DNA of 64,000 bases from an uncultured Amylibacter sp. (GCA_947497475.1 CANMGS010000001.1:372001-436000); one strand, 5' to 3'. Positions 8,788 to 18,222 are shown, counted from the first letter of the stretch. Numbers and translations: made by a program. Notes: generated by a model not told the origin, from the letters alone.

Positions 8788-8832
8788 CCAACTGTTGGAC
8801 ACGCCTATTAGTCTCTAATCACTGCAGTGATT
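8788..8832. promoter_or_regulatory. Divergent amtB/mgsA promoter region with two dyads
   Basis: The 213-base gap between amtB and mgsA holds two clear dyads. One is a perfect 16-bp palindrome AATCACTGCAGTGATT at 8817-8832. The other is CCAAC-T-GTTGG at 8788-8798. Either could be the operator for a regulator of both transcripts, such as the XRE-cupin protein. No obvious sigma-54 (GG-N10-GC) promoter was seen by eye. Confidence 0.5.
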
Positions 8833-8975
8833 GGTGGCGCTGTCGTATTTCAAGCATGATTTGTCTTTTCTTGCGAGTCTTTTTTTCATTTAAGGAAAAA
8901 AAGTTTCTTAGGTGTTGAGTGATAATTTTTTTGGTGTTAGCTTTTGATTCTCGAATTTAAGAAGGAGTTGCGCAA

Positions 8976-9872
8976 ATGTGCGGCATCGTGGGGTTATTCC
9001 TAAAAGATAAAAAACTAGAGCCGGAACTGGGCAGTATGTTGACCGACATGTTGGTCACAATGACTGATCGTGGCCCAGACAGTGCAGGGATCGCAATTTA
9101 TGGATCCGATACAGATAACAAAGCGAAAATGACTGTTCAGTCAGATACGCCTGACGAAGATTTTACGGGACTAGATAAGGCGATTAAAGCAGCAACAGGC
9201 ACATCTGTTTCCATTTCGCGCAAGGACACACACGCAATTTTAGAAATGGATGCTGATGCAGCATCTGCAGTACGCGAAAGCCTACGCGAGACACACCCAT
9301 CCATTCGCGTCATGAGCACAGGCGATACAATAGAGATATATAAAGAAGTCGGTTTGCCAAAAGATGTAGCAGCACGTTTCGAAGTGAGCAAAATGTCAGG
9401 GACACATGGTATTGGTCACACACGAATGGCGACAGAATCTGCAGTTACAACAATGGGCGCACATCCATTTTCAACGGGTGCAGATCAATGTTTGGTGCAC
9501 AACGGTTCTTTATCTAATCACAACAGCTTACGCCGCAAATTGCGTCGTGACGGTGTTCACATTGAAACCGAAAACGATACAGAAGTGGGCGCTGCATACC
9601 TGACATGGAAAATGCAACAAGGCAGCAGCTTAGGCGAAGCTCTGGAAAGCAGTTTAGATGATCTGGACGGATTCTTTACCTTTGTCGTAGGTACGAAAGA
9701 TGGCTTTGGCGTTGTTCGTGATCCAATCGCTTGTAAGCCTGCCGTGATGGCAGAAACGGATCAATATGTAGCGTTCGGTTCTGAGTATCGCGCATTGGTT
9801 AATCTACCAGGTATTGAAGAGGCCCGTGTTTGGGAACCTGAACCTGCAACTGTTTATTTCTGGAAACACTGA
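8976..9872 (+). CDS. mgsA: N-methylglutamate synthase subunit A (class II glutamine amidotransferase)
   Basis: This 298-residue protein begins MCGIVG, the N-terminal-nucleophile class II amidotransferase signature, where Cys2 becomes the catalytic residue. Further motifs are GIGHTRMATES and HNGSLSNHN, as in GlxB/PurF-like domains. It is one of three MgsABC subunits of N-methylglutamate synthase (EC 2.1.1.21), which together resemble a split glutamate synthase and make N-methylglutamate from methylamine and glutamate. A good ribosome-binding site (AAGGAG) precedes the ATG. The next gene starts 1 base after its stop codon. Confidence 0.93.
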   Translation: MCGIVGLFLKDKKLEPELGSMLTDMLVTMTDRGPDSAGIAIYGSDTDNKAKMTVQSDTPDEDFTGLDKAIKAATGTSVSISRKDTHAILEMDADAASAVRESLRETHPSIRVMSTGDTIEIYKEVGLPKDVAARFEVSKMSGTHGIGHTRMATESAVTTMGAHPFSTGADQCLVHNGSLSNHNSLRRKLRRDGVHIETENDTEVGAAYLTWKMQQGSSLGEALESSLDDLDGFFTFVVGTKDGFGVVRDPIACKPAVMAETDQYVAFGSEYRALVNLPGIEEARVWEPEPATVYFWKH

Positions 9873-9873
9873 T

Positions 9874-10557
9874 ATGCAAAGTTTTGATTTAGAAGCGCAG
9901 GGATTGCGCGAATTAAATGCAACCCTGCACGCGCAGGCCGATGATACGAACCAAACGGCTTGGGAAATTGATAATCCAAAAGGTGCGCATGCAATTGCAG
10001 TGGGTTTGGATGCCCCTATCGAAGTGACTGTCAAAGGATCTACTGGATATTATTGTGCAGGCATGAACCAGCAAGCAACTGTGAATGTAACAGGATCAGC
10101 GGGCCCAGGAGTTGCCGAAAACATGATGTCTGGCAAAGTCGTTATAGAAGGCGATGCCAGCCAATACGCGGGTGCGACAGGTCATGGTGGCTTGCTCGTT
10201 ATCAAAGGGAACGCATCATCACGCTGCGGCATTTCGATGAAGGGTATCAACATCGTGGTGCACGGAAATATCGGCCATATGTCTGGTTTCATGGCGCAAT
10301 CAGGTAACATGGTTGTTTGCGGTGATGCAGGCGATGCATTGGGTGATAGCTGTTATGAAGCGCGGTTCTTTGTGCGCGGTTCCGTAAAAAGCCTAGGGGC
10401 TGACTGCGAAGAAAAAGAAATGCGCCCAGAGCATATTGAGATTTTAAAAGAGCTTTTGGCAGAGGCAGAATGTGATGCCAAACCCGAAGAATTTAAGCGC
10501 TATGGCTCTGCACGCAATCTATATAATTTCGACGTTGATAACGCAGCGGCTTACTAA
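9874..10557 (+). CDS. mgsB: N-methylglutamate synthase subunit B (GltB gamma-domain-like)
   Basis: This 227-residue protein resembles the C-terminal beta-helix (GXGXG) domain of glutamate synthase, also known as GlxC. Repeated Gly-rich turns are visible (VTGSAGPGVAENMMSGKVVI, GATGHGGLLVIKGNASSR, NIGHMSGFMAQSGNMVVCG). It is a structural subunit of the MgsABC complex. The ATG at 9874 lies one base after the mgsA stop codon and fits the family N-terminus. An upstream in-frame start at 9814 would overlap mgsA by 59 bases and is unlikely. Confidence 0.92.
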   Translation: MQSFDLEAQGLRELNATLHAQADDTNQTAWEIDNPKGAHAIAVGLDAPIEVTVKGSTGYYCAGMNQQATVNVTGSAGPGVAENMMSGKVVIEGDASQYAGATGHGGLLVIKGNASSRCGISMKGINIVVHGNIGHMSGFMAQSGNMVVCGDAGDALGDSCYEARFFVRGSVKSLGADCEEKEMRPEHIEILKELLAEAECDAKPEEFKRYGSARNLYNFDVDNAAAY

Positions 10558-10568
10558 GGATCAAATTT

Positions 10569-11915
10569 ATGAAAACACATGACGATAAAGGGATCCCGCA
10601 CACATCACCGCGCCAATCCGCTACCTTTACCAATGATATAAACAGCGATATCCGCCGCGCAGCTGCGACAGGGATTTATGACATTCGTGGGGGCGGCGCA
10701 AAACGCAAAGTTCCAAGCTTTGATGACCTTCTGTTTATGGGGGCATCTATTTCGCGTTACCCGTTAGAGGGTTACCGTGAAAAATGTGAAACCAGCGTTA
10801 CAATCGGTGGTCGTTACGCTTCAAACCCGATTGAGTTGGACATTCCGATTACAATTGCGGGCATGAGCTTTGGCGCTTTGTCTGGCCCAGCCAAAGAGGC
10901 TTTGGGCCGCGGTGCATCAGCAGCAGGTACATCCACAACAACGGGTGACGGTGGTATGACACCAGAAGAACGCGGGCATTCTAACAAGCTCGTCTATCAA
11001 TATCTGCCTTCTCGTTACGGTATGAACCCAAATGATCTGCGCAAAGCAGATGCTATTGAAATCGTAGTCGGTCAAGGTGCCAAGCCAGGTGGCGGCGGTA
11101 TGTTGCTTGGGCAGAAAATCAGCGACCGCGTAGCAGAAATGCGTAACCTTCCTAAAGGGATCGACCAGCGTTCAGCCTGCCGTCATCCTGATTGGACTGG
11201 TCCTGATGATTTGGAAATCAAAATTCTCGAACTTCGTGAGATCACAGGTTGGAAAGTGCCAATTTACGTGAAAGTCGCTGGTGCCAGACCGTATTACGAT
11301 ACGACATTGGCAATTAAAGCGGGTGCTGACGCAGTTGTTTTAGACGGTATGCAAGGGGGAACGGCGGCTACACAAGATGTATTCATTGAACACGTCGGCC
11401 AGCCTAGCTTGGCAATCGTTCGTCCTGCTGTTCAAGCGCTCCAAGATTTGGGTATGCATCGCAAAGTGCAGCTGATCTTATCGGGTGGTATCCGTTCTGG
11501 TGCTGACGTAGCCAAAGCAATGGCACTTGGTGCTGATGCTGTCGCGATTGGGACAGCAGCTTTAATCGCATTGGGTGACAATGATCCTAAATGGGAAGCG
11601 GAATATAATGAGCTTGGCACAACAACAGGTGCATATGATGATTGGCATGAGGGTAAAGACCCTGCGGGTATCACAACTCAGGATCCAGAGCTGATGAAGC
11701 GTTTTGATCCAGTTGAAGGTGGTCGCAGATTAAGAAATTACCTGAAAGTAATGACTTTAGAGGCTCAAACGATTGCAAGGGCATGTGGTAAAAACCACCT
11801 CCATAACCTAGAGCCCGAAGATTTAGTTGCCTTAACAATGGAAGCGGCTGCAATGGCAAAAGTTCCATTGGCTGGAACAGACTGGTGGCCAGGGAAATCT
11901 GGCACAGGATTTTAA
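10569..11915 (+). CDS. mgsC: N-methylglutamate synthase subunit C (glutamate synthase FMN-domain-like)
   Basis: This 448-residue protein corresponds to the FMN-binding synthase domain of glutamate synthase. Landmark segments are GMSFGALSGPAKEALGRG, GQGAKPGGGGMLLGQK, KVAGARPYYDT, VLDGMQGGTAATQDV and the phosphate-binding ILSGGIRSGADVAKAMALGA. As the catalytic subunit of N-methylglutamate synthase it should join methylamine with the glutamate skeleton and release ammonia. It follows mgsB by 11 bases and is closed by a hairpin terminator at 11925-11956. The sarcosine-oxidase-like mgdABCD genes that oxidise N-methylglutamate, often linked in this group, are not in the window. Confidence 0.93.
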   Translation: MKTHDDKGIPHTSPRQSATFTNDINSDIRRAAATGIYDIRGGGAKRKVPSFDDLLFMGASISRYPLEGYREKCETSVTIGGRYASNPIELDIPITIAGMSFGALSGPAKEALGRGASAAGTSTTTGDGGMTPEERGHSNKLVYQYLPSRYGMNPNDLRKADAIEIVVGQGAKPGGGGMLLGQKISDRVAEMRNLPKGIDQRSACRHPDWTGPDDLEIKILELREITGWKVPIYVKVAGARPYYDTTLAIKAGADAVVLDGMQGGTAATQDVFIEHVGQPSLAIVRPAVQALQDLGMHRKVQLILSGGIRSGADVAKAMALGADAVAIGTAALIALGDNDPKWEAEYNELGTTTGAYDDWHEGKDPAGITTQDPELMKRFDPVEGGRRLRNYLKVMTLEAQTIARACGKNHLHNLEPEDLVALTMEAAAMAKVPLAGTDWWPGKSGTGF

Positions 11916-11924
11916 ATGAGAGTT

Positions 11925-11956
11925 AGGCGTACCTTTTGGGGTGCGCCTTTCTTTTT
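11925..11956 (+). terminator. Terminator after mgsC
   Basis: A 9-bp stem (AGGCGTACC / GGTGCGCCT, one G-U pair) with a short loop is followed by TTCTTTTT. It lies between the mgsC stop and the gmaS ribosome-binding site, so gmaS expression needs read-through or its own promoter. Confidence 0.82.
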
Positions 11957-11989
11957 ACAAACAAGAATGAATACACAGGGAGAAAGACC

Positions 11990-13321
11990 ATGACGACAGA
12001 TCTGGCAGCTTTTGCAAAAGACAAAGGTATTAAGTATTTCATGATTTCATTCACCGATTTGTTCGGTGGACAACGCGCCAAACTGGTACCAGCACAAGCG
12101 ATTGCAGATATGCAAGAAGACGGTGCTGGGTTTGCAGGATTTGCGACCTATCTGGACATGACACCAGCCCATCCTGATATGTTGGCTGTGCCTGACCCAT
12201 CTTCAGTGATCCAACTTCCATGGAAGCCAGAAGTGGCGTGGGTTGCGGGCAATTGCGTGATGGAAGATGAAGATGTGGCGCAAGCACCGCGTAATGTATT
12301 GCGCCGTTTGATTGACGAAGCTGCAGCAGAAGGCATGCATGTTAAAACAGGGATTGAAGCAGAGTTTTTCTTGCTTACCCCTGATGGCAGCCAAATTTCC
12401 GATGAGTTCGATACAGCAGACAAGCCTTGCTACGATCAACAGGCAGTGATGCGCCGCTATGATGTGGTGCGTGAGATTTGTGATTACATGTTAGAGCTGG
12501 GGTGGGGACCTTATCAAAACGACCATGAGGATGCGAATGGTCAGTTCGAAATGAACTGGGAGTTTGATGATGCTTTGCGTACAGCAGACAAACACAGTTT
12601 CTTTAAGTTCATGACAAAATCTGTTGCTGAAAAGCACGGCTTCCGCGCGACCTTTATGCCAAAACCTGTAGAGGGTTTAACAGGTAACGGCTGCCATGCA
12701 CACATCTCTGTTTGGGATGCACCGGGCGACAAATCTAAGGTAAATGTTTTCGCAACAGATAAAGGTGAAGGTCAAACGGGTGAAGTTGGATTATCAGCAA
12801 AAGGCGCTGCATTCCTTGGCGGCATTATGAAACACGCCTCTGCTTTGGCAGCGATCACCAATCCAACGGTGAACAGCTACAAACGTATCAATGCACCACG
12901 CACCATGTCAGGTGCCACATGGGCGCCAAATACTGTGACATGGACAGGCAATAACCGCACACACATGGTACGTGTTCCAGGTCCAGGCCGTTTTGAGCTT
13001 CGCCTGCCAGATGGCGCAGTAAACCCATATCTATTACAAGCGGTGATTATTGCGGCTGGTCTTGATGGTGTGCGCACGAATGCTGATCCAGGCAAACGCC
13101 ATGACATCGATATGTATGCAGAAGGGCATAAGATCAAAGATGCACCAAGGTTGCCTTTGAACATGCTAGATGCGCTACGTTTCTATGACAAAGACACATC
13201 TTTGAAAGCGGCCATGGGCGAAGAATTTTCAGCCGCTTATCTGAAAATGAAAAATGATGAGTGGAATGATTTCTGTAATCATTTCTCGGCGTGGGAAAAA
13301 CAAAACGCATTGGACATCTGA
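11990..13321 (+). CDS. gmaS: Gamma-glutamylmethylamide synthetase
   Basis: This 443-residue member of the glutamine synthetase superfamily makes gamma-glutamylmethylamide from methylamine, glutamate and ATP (EC 6.3.4.12), the marker step of the indirect methylamine pathway. Visible GS motifs are the N-terminal beta-grasp, the metal-binding EAEFFLL, NGCHAHISVWD (His in the ATP/metal site), NPTVNSYKRI, and NNRTHMVRVPG with RFELRLPDGAVNPYL. The ATG at 11990 has a GGGAG ribosome-binding site; the frame continues upstream through the terminator and is not coding there. The context with mgsABC, tmm and dmm distinguishes it from an ordinary glutamine synthetase. Confidence 0.93.
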   Translation: MTTDLAAFAKDKGIKYFMISFTDLFGGQRAKLVPAQAIADMQEDGAGFAGFATYLDMTPAHPDMLAVPDPSSVIQLPWKPEVAWVAGNCVMEDEDVAQAPRNVLRRLIDEAAAEGMHVKTGIEAEFFLLTPDGSQISDEFDTADKPCYDQQAVMRRYDVVREICDYMLELGWGPYQNDHEDANGQFEMNWEFDDALRTADKHSFFKFMTKSVAEKHGFRATFMPKPVEGLTGNGCHAHISVWDAPGDKSKVNVFATDKGEGQTGEVGLSAKGAAFLGGIMKHASALAAITNPTVNSYKRINAPRTMSGATWAPNTVTWTGNNRTHMVRVPGPGRFELRLPDGAVNPYLLQAVIIAAGLDGVRTNADPGKRHDIDMYAEGHKIKDAPRLPLNMLDALRFYDKDTSLKAAMGEEFSAAYLKMKNDEWNDFCNHFSAWEKQNALDI

Positions 13322-13350
13322 TGCGAAATTTAAACGCATAAATTTATAGG

Positions 13351-13383
13351 GCAGTTGCATAGAAATGTGCAGCTGCTTTTTTG
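13351..13383 (+). terminator. Terminator after gmaS
   Basis: An imperfect stem (GCAGTTGCA / TGTGCAGCTGC with G-U pairs) around a short AGAAA loop is followed by TTTTTTG. It separates gmaS from tmm by a hairpin, as also happens between mgsC and gmaS. Confidence 0.75.
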
Positions 13384-13404
13384 TTTGAAGAAGAGGATAA
13401 ACGA

Positions 13405-14742
13405 ATGACGAAACGTGTTGCTGTTATAGGGGCTGGCCCATCGGGTTTGGCACAATTACGTGCTTTTCAATCTGCTAAAAACAACGGCGAAGACATCCCA
13501 GAAATAGTATGCTTTGAAAAGCAATCAGATTGGGGCGGCTTGTGGAATTACACTTGGCGTACAGGGCTTGATGAATACGGAGAACCTGTTCATGGCTCTA
13601 TGTATCGCTATCTTTGGTCGAATGGACCAAAAGAAGGTTTAGAATTTGCCGATTACTCTTTTGAAGAACATTTCGGCAAGCAAATCGCGTCCTACCCTCC
13701 TCGTGCGGTCTTGTTTGACTACATCGTGGGACGCGTGAAAAAAGCAAACGTACGTGATTGGATACGGTTTTCCACTGCCGTGCGGGATGTACAATATAAG
13801 GACGGAAAGTTCACTGTCAGCGTTCATGATTTACCCAATGACCGCGTTTATACAGAAGAGTTCGATAATGTTGTGGTTGCATGTGGTCACTTTAGCACGC
13901 CAAACGTTCCATATTTTCAAGGCTTCGAAAGTTTTAAAGGTCGTGTTTTACACGCCCATGATTTCCGTGATGCAATGGAATTTAAGGGCAAGGATATCTT
14001 GATCGTTGGTACCAGCTATTCTGCCGAAGACATTGGATCGCAATGTTGGAAATACGGTGCGAAATCCATAACCGTTTCTCACCGTACAGCAGCTATGGGA
14101 TATGATTGGCCTGACAATTGGGAAGAAGTGCCGCTACTGACCAAAGTCGAGGGCAACACCGCCCATTTCAAAGATGAGACAACTAAGGAAATTGATGCCG
14201 TGATCCTATGTACAGGGTACAAACATCACTTCCCATTTTTGCCTGATGATCTGCGCCTAAAAACCGCAAACCGTTTGGCATCCGCTGACCTCTATAAAGG
14301 CGTCGCATACGTTCACAATCCAGCAATGATGTATATCGGTATGCAGGACCAGTGGTTCACATTTAACATGTTTGATGCCCAAGCATGGTGGGCGCGTGAT
14401 GTGATTATGGGTAAGATTGATATCCCATCTGATAAAGCCGTTTTGATAGCCGATGTCGATGATCGCGTTGCCCGTGAAGATGCTGGTGAAGATGATTACG
14501 ATGCCATCTGGTATCAAGGCAATTATGTCAAAGAACTGATCGAAGAAACAGACTATCCAACCTTTGATGTTGAAGGCGCATGTAAGGCTTTCAAAGAATG
14601 GAAAGGCCATAAGAAGAAGGGTATCATGACCTTCCGCGATAATTCGTATAAATCCGTCATCACGGGCACGATGGCACCTGTGCATCACACGCCTTGGAAA
14701 GATGCGTTGGATGACAGTCTAGAGGTTTATCTCGAAAACTGA
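13405..14742 (+). CDS. tmm: Trimethylamine monooxygenase (flavin-containing monooxygenase)
   Basis: This 445-residue FMO oxidises trimethylamine to trimethylamine N-oxide with NADPH and O2. It has the FAD Rossmann motif GAGPSG near residue 10, the FMO fingerprint around [13 protein letters not shown], and the NADPH-binding motif [10 protein letters not shown]. Length and motif spacing match marine Tmm. The ATG at 13405 is used; an in-frame TTG at 13381 lies inside the preceding terminator. The next gene starts 3 bases after its stop codon, so the two form an operon. Bacterial Tmm can also make indigo from indole, a side activity that could confuse pigment screens in this strain. Confidence 0.94.
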   Translation: MTKRVAVIGAGPSGLAQLRAFQSAKNNGEDIPEIVCFEKQSDWGGLWNYTWRTGLDEYGEPVHGSMYRYLWSNGPKEGLEFADYSFEEHFGKQIASYPPRAVLFDYIVGRVKKANVRDWIRFSTAVRDVQYKDGKFTVSVHDLPNDRVYTEEFDNVVVACGHFSTPNVPYFQGFESFKGRVLHAHDFRDAMEFKGKDILIVGTSYSAEDIGSQCWKYGAKSITVSHRTAAMGYDWPDNWEEVPLLTKVEGNTAHFKDETTKEIDAVILCTGYKHHFPFLPDDLRLKTANRLASADLYKGVAYVHNPAMMYIGMQDQWFTFNMFDAQAWWARDVIMGKIDIPSDKAVLIADVDDRVAREDAGEDDYDAIWYQGNYVKELIEETDYPTFDVEGACKAFKEWKGHKKKGIMTFRDNSYKSVITGTMAPVHHTPWKDALDDSLEVYLEN

Positions 14743-14745
14743 TCC

Positions 14746-15462
14746 ATGCGGGTTCTGGTTTTTCAACATATCAAGGGCGAACACCCAGCAGCGTTCGCCC
14801 AACTTATGGATGCGCATGGCGATACCTATGACATTGTGCGCTTCTATGAAGATGATCCTATTCCAGATATGTCCGATTATGACATGTTGCTTGTCATGGG
14901 CGGGCCAATGGATGTGTGGGAAATAAATGATAACCCTTGGTTGATAAGTGAAAAAGAAGCGATCCGATATTGGGTGAAAGAGCTCAAACGTCCATATCTG
15001 GGGATATGCCTTGGCCACCAATTATTGGCAGATGCATTGGGTGGAGAATGCACACTTATGAATACCGCAGAAGTTGGGCTACTATCTATTGATATTGCGG
15101 CTGCGGGTAAAATTGACCCCGTGTTTCAAAGTTTCGAGACAAGTTTAAAATGCATGCAATGGCACGGCGTTCACGTTACCGAGTTACCAGACAACACTGT
15201 TTGTTTGGCTGCTAACGATATCTGTCCAACGCAAGCAATACGATATGGAAAACATGCATACGGTGTTCAGTTTCATCCAGAACTGATTACGGGTCTATTG
15301 GAAGATTGGCTGAGTGACAGCGCAAATAGCGATTGGCTGGAAGGTTTTCTGGGCAAAGAAGGGGCGCAAAATATGGTTGCTGATGTGAATACACAGATAT
15401 CAACTGTGCTTGAAACATCCAAAATACTTTATACAGGGATTAGACGCTTGGCGCATCCGTGA
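14746..15462 (+). CDS. Class I glutamine amidotransferase-like protein
   Basis: This 238-residue protein has the class I amidotransferase fold. Its nucleophile elbow is GICLGHQLLAD (Cys about residue 88), and the catalytic HPE comes near residue 178 (GVQFHPELIT). Such stand-alone proteins resemble the GMP synthase amidotransferase domain or PuuD gamma-glutamyl hydrolases. It starts 3 bases after tmm and is probably co-translated. A gamma-glutamyl hydrolase acting on gamma-glutamylmethylamide would fit the pathway, but no experiment known to me shows this. Its 3' end overlaps the convergent globin gene by 23 bases. Confidence 0.85.
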   Translation: MRVLVFQHIKGEHPAAFAQLMDAHGDTYDIVRFYEDDPIPDMSDYDMLLVMGGPMDVWEINDNPWLISEKEAIRYWVKELKRPYLGICLGHQLLADALGGECTLMNTAEVGLLSIDIAAAGKIDPVFQSFETSLKCMQWHGVHVTELPDNTVCLAANDICPTQAIRYGKHAYGVQFHPELITGLLEDWLSDSANSDWLEGFLGKEGAQNMVADVNTQISTVLETSKILYTGIRRLAHP

Positions 15463-15850
15463 TAGGTTTGCCATCATTAACCAAAGCATTTGCCACGCGT
15501 TCAAATGATGTCATTAACCGTATTTTAATAGGCTCTTGATGCCCACATACATCTAATGCCTGTTCCATACACGCCAACCAATTTTCAGCGTCTTTTTGTG
15601 TAATCGGCACATGCGCATGCATCAGCTTTACGTCCATATGCCCATGTTTTTCATAGTAATGGCGACGGCCGCCAAAAAATGCACTTAGGAAATTAAACTG
15701 TTCCAAACGCGCATGTGGAATACCGTGCCCGCGTGTGTGAAGCAACCTAATATTCTCACCTTCAGGTTTGCTTTCAATCAGATCATAGAAGGTTTCAACC
15801 AAGTGTCGAACTGCCGTTTCGCCGCCAATTTCGTCAATGATTTTATCCAT
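15440..15850 (-). CDS. Group II truncated haemoglobin
   Basis: This 136-residue protein has the truncated globin 2-on-2 fold. The N-terminal IGGETAVRHLVETFYDLI helix, the FLSAFFGGRRHYYEKHGH segment ahead of the proximal His, and a conserved Trp (ENWLACMEQAL) point to group II (TrbO-like). It binds O2 or NO in the cytoplasm. The start lies 2 bases after the tdm stop codon, so it is an operon partner of TMAO demethylase. It could serve in O2 delivery or protection in a cell running several oxygenases, but this is inference. Confidence 0.88.
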   Translation of the reverse strand: MDKIIDEIGGETAVRHLVETFYDLIESKPEGENIRLLHTRGHGIPHARLEQFNFLSAFFGGRRHYYEKHGHMDVKLMHAHVPITQKDAENWLACMEQALDVCGHQEPIKIRLMTSFERVANALVNDGKPITDAPSV

Positions 15851-15852
15851 AC

Positions 15853-18222
15853 TTAGGACCGTGGACGTTCTTTCTTTGGATCATAATGCGCGAAAGGTAC
15901 AATCGTCGCTGGTAAACGTTTTTGATGCCCATCTAGCTTTCCAATTTCCAATTCAGTGCCAACGTCACAATGCGCCACATCAACACGAGCCAATGCAATG
16001 TTTTTGCCCAATATTGGCGAACGCATAGACGAGGTTACTTCTCCAATTTGCGCACGACCAACATGAACGCAATCGCCGTGTTCAACATCCACAGCGCTAT
16101 CAATATCCAAACCAACCAATTTACGTGATGGTGTTTCTTTACGACGGATCAAAGCATCGCGCCCAATGAAGTCATCTGTTTTTGATTTTAACGGAACCGT
16201 AAAGCCAATGCCTGCTTCAAATGGATCCGTTTGATCCGAAAAATCATACCCAGCAAATATCAAACCTGCCTCAATACGCACCATATTCAAGGCTTCTAAC
16301 CCCATAGGTTTGATCCCATGATCTTGGCCTGCCGCCCAAACAGCATCAAAAACGTCTTTGGCATGTTTCGGATTACAGAAAATCTCATATCCAAGTTCAC
16401 CTGTGTACCCTGTTCGGGAAACGACAATCGGAACACCTTGATCATCGCCAATGCGTGCGGGCGTAAATTTGAACCATTCCAATTCGCCAACTTCGGGCTG
16501 ATGTGGCGCTGTCCATATAATCTTTCTCAGCAGATCACGGCTTTCGGGGCCTTGGACCGCAATGTTGTGCTGCATGTCTGTGCTCGAACGCACCAAAACA
16601 TTCAGCCCAAGCTCTTCGGCCTTTTCACGTATCCATTCACCGCCGTAATCCGAACCACCAATCCAGCGGAAATTATCACGGCCTAAACGGAACACCGTTC
16701 CGTCATCAATCATGCCACCGTGTTCATAACACATCGCGGTATATACCACGCCGCCATCCGCGAGCGTTTTCATATTGCGGGTGAATATATACTGACAAAG
16801 CGCTTCGCTGTCTGGCCCTGTAATTTCAAACTTCCGAAGCGGTGACAAATCCAAAACCACGCATTTTTCACGGCATGCATGATACTCATCAATCGGCCCA
16901 GACTTTGAAAAACAGTTCGCAAGCCAATACCCGTTATATTCAATAAAGTTACGCGTATGCTCTGCAAAACTTTCGTGAAATCCTGTTTGTTTCGTCATCT
17001 TAGGCTCCGCATCTGGCGTGGCACGAACAGCCACCGCACGTTGGAATTTCTCTTCGCCACTATACGTGCGAACATGAATATCAGTTGGGTTCCAGCCATT
17101 CGCGGCTGAGGTGTCATCAGGACAGGCCGAACTGACACAAATCAAATCGGTCAGGGCGCGAACCAAAACATAATCCCCTGGCCTTGACCAAGGTTCATCA
17201 GCGTACATAACGCCATGTTCATCAATACCTGTGTTGAAAAAGAAGTTGATCGCCATCCACCCAGCGCGATCTGTAACACCGTGTTTGCTTAAAGCACCAT
17301 TAAAGTTATCAGAACAATTCACATGCCCCGGATAACCGATATCGTCGTAATATTTTGCAGCACAGGCCAAAGCGAATGCGTCATGGCGTCCGCATGTATC
17401 TTGAATGACTTCAATCAGCGGCAACATATCCTGATCATAATATTTCGCATGTAAACCTGGCATGGGATAGGCATGCCCCATCAATGTCCGTGTCGTCGTT
17501 ACATCCAATGGGTGCTCAATCCCCTTGTCCAACTTACGTGCTGAGAAACATTGAAAATCCGTACATTGACGTCCATCCACATCCAAGATTTGGATATAAT
17601 CTCCTGCCTTAACAAAATATGTATCTGCCGTTTGCGAATGGATACGTAAATCCAAAACTGGGTCAGCCAAAGGATCGGGTAACTCAAATTTTGCAACTGA
17701 TTTAATCACGGCACGTTTGACCATAACTATCAAAGGCGTTGCCGTATCTTGTTGCTCGAAATCCATAATACCGCCAGGGGCGGCAATAATAACAACACCA
17801 TCACGTTGAGCCGTTAAATCAACGTCAGTCTTTGCTGGTGTACTTGCACCAAAAAACCGTATTGCACGCGCATCCGCTAAATCAATTTGGCGTGCATCTA
17901 ATCCCATGCGAAAGCCACGCAAACTGGTGTCTGAGCTGGCCAGTAGATGCTTCAAACCAGATGCATCACTATTAGACTTCTCGCCTAAAATCTGGGTGTC
18001 GATTTTACCAGCAGGATCAGCTGCAACAACTTCACAGACTTGCCCACCTTCATCATTTGTGATTGTCAGCCTATCCCCAGTTTCTACTGGGATTAGAATA
18101 GCACCGCATCCTTCGACAACATAACGTTCTGTACCAACCGGCATTGAAAAGACCTGCGGTTGAATAATCGCACTTGGCTTGGGTGGGCCAGAGATGACCT
18201 TTGGGTATTCTACATCCAACAT
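15853..18222 (-). CDS. tdm: Trimethylamine N-oxide demethylase (DUF1989 + GcvT fusion)
   Basis: This 789-residue two-part protein is TMAO demethylase (aldolase), which splits TMAO to dimethylamine and formaldehyde. The N-terminal half (about 25-380) is DUF1989, which binds zinc and performs the demethylation. The C-terminal half (about 410-785) is a GcvT-like folate domain (RTGYTGELGYEIFC, GLEALNMVRIEAGLIF) that captures formaldehyde on tetrahydrofolate. Length and fusion order match marine Tdm. The start codon faces the divergent threonine aldolase gene across a 286-base promoter region. The globin gene follows directly. Confidence 0.94.
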   Translation of the reverse strand: MLDVEYPKVISGPPKPSAIIQPQVFSMPVGTERYVVEGCGAILIPVETGDRLTITNDEGGQVCEVVAADPAGKIDTQILGEKSNSDASGLKHLLASSDTSLRGFRMGLDARQIDLADARAIRFFGASTPAKTDVDLTAQRDGVVIIAAPGGIMDFEQQDTATPLIVMVKRAVIKSVAKFELPDPLADPVLDLRIHSQTADTYFVKAGDYIQILDVDGRQCTDFQCFSARKLDKGIEHPLDVTTTRTLMGHAYPMPGLHAKYYDQDMLPLIEVIQDTCGRHDAFALACAAKYYDDIGYPGHVNCSDNFNGALSKHGVTDRAGWMAINFFFNTGIDEHGVMYADEPWSRPGDYVLVRALTDLICVSSACPDDTSAANGWNPTDIHVRTYSGEEKFQRAVAVRATPDAEPKMTKQTGFHESFAEHTRNFIEYNGYWLANCFSKSGPIDEYHACREKCVVLDLSPLRKFEITGPDSEALCQYIFTRNMKTLADGGVVYTAMCYEHGGMIDDGTVFRLGRDNFRWIGGSDYGGEWIREKAEELGLNVLVRSSTDMQHNIAVQGPESRDLLRKIIWTAPHQPEVGELEWFKFTPARIGDDQGVPIVVSRTGYTGELGYEIFCNPKHAKDVFDAVWAAGQDHGIKPMGLEALNMVRIEAGLIFAGYDFSDQTDPFEAGIGFTVPLKSKTDDFIGRDALIRRKETPSRKLVGLDIDSAVDVEHGDCVHVGRAQIGEVTSSMRSPILGKNIALARVDVAHCDVGTELEIGKLDGHQKRLPATIVPFAHYDPKKERPRS

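Noticed and set aside
8763-8975. Sigma-54 promoter for amtB or mgsA
   Set aside because: No clear GG-N10-GC with TGGCAC/TTGC character on either strand.
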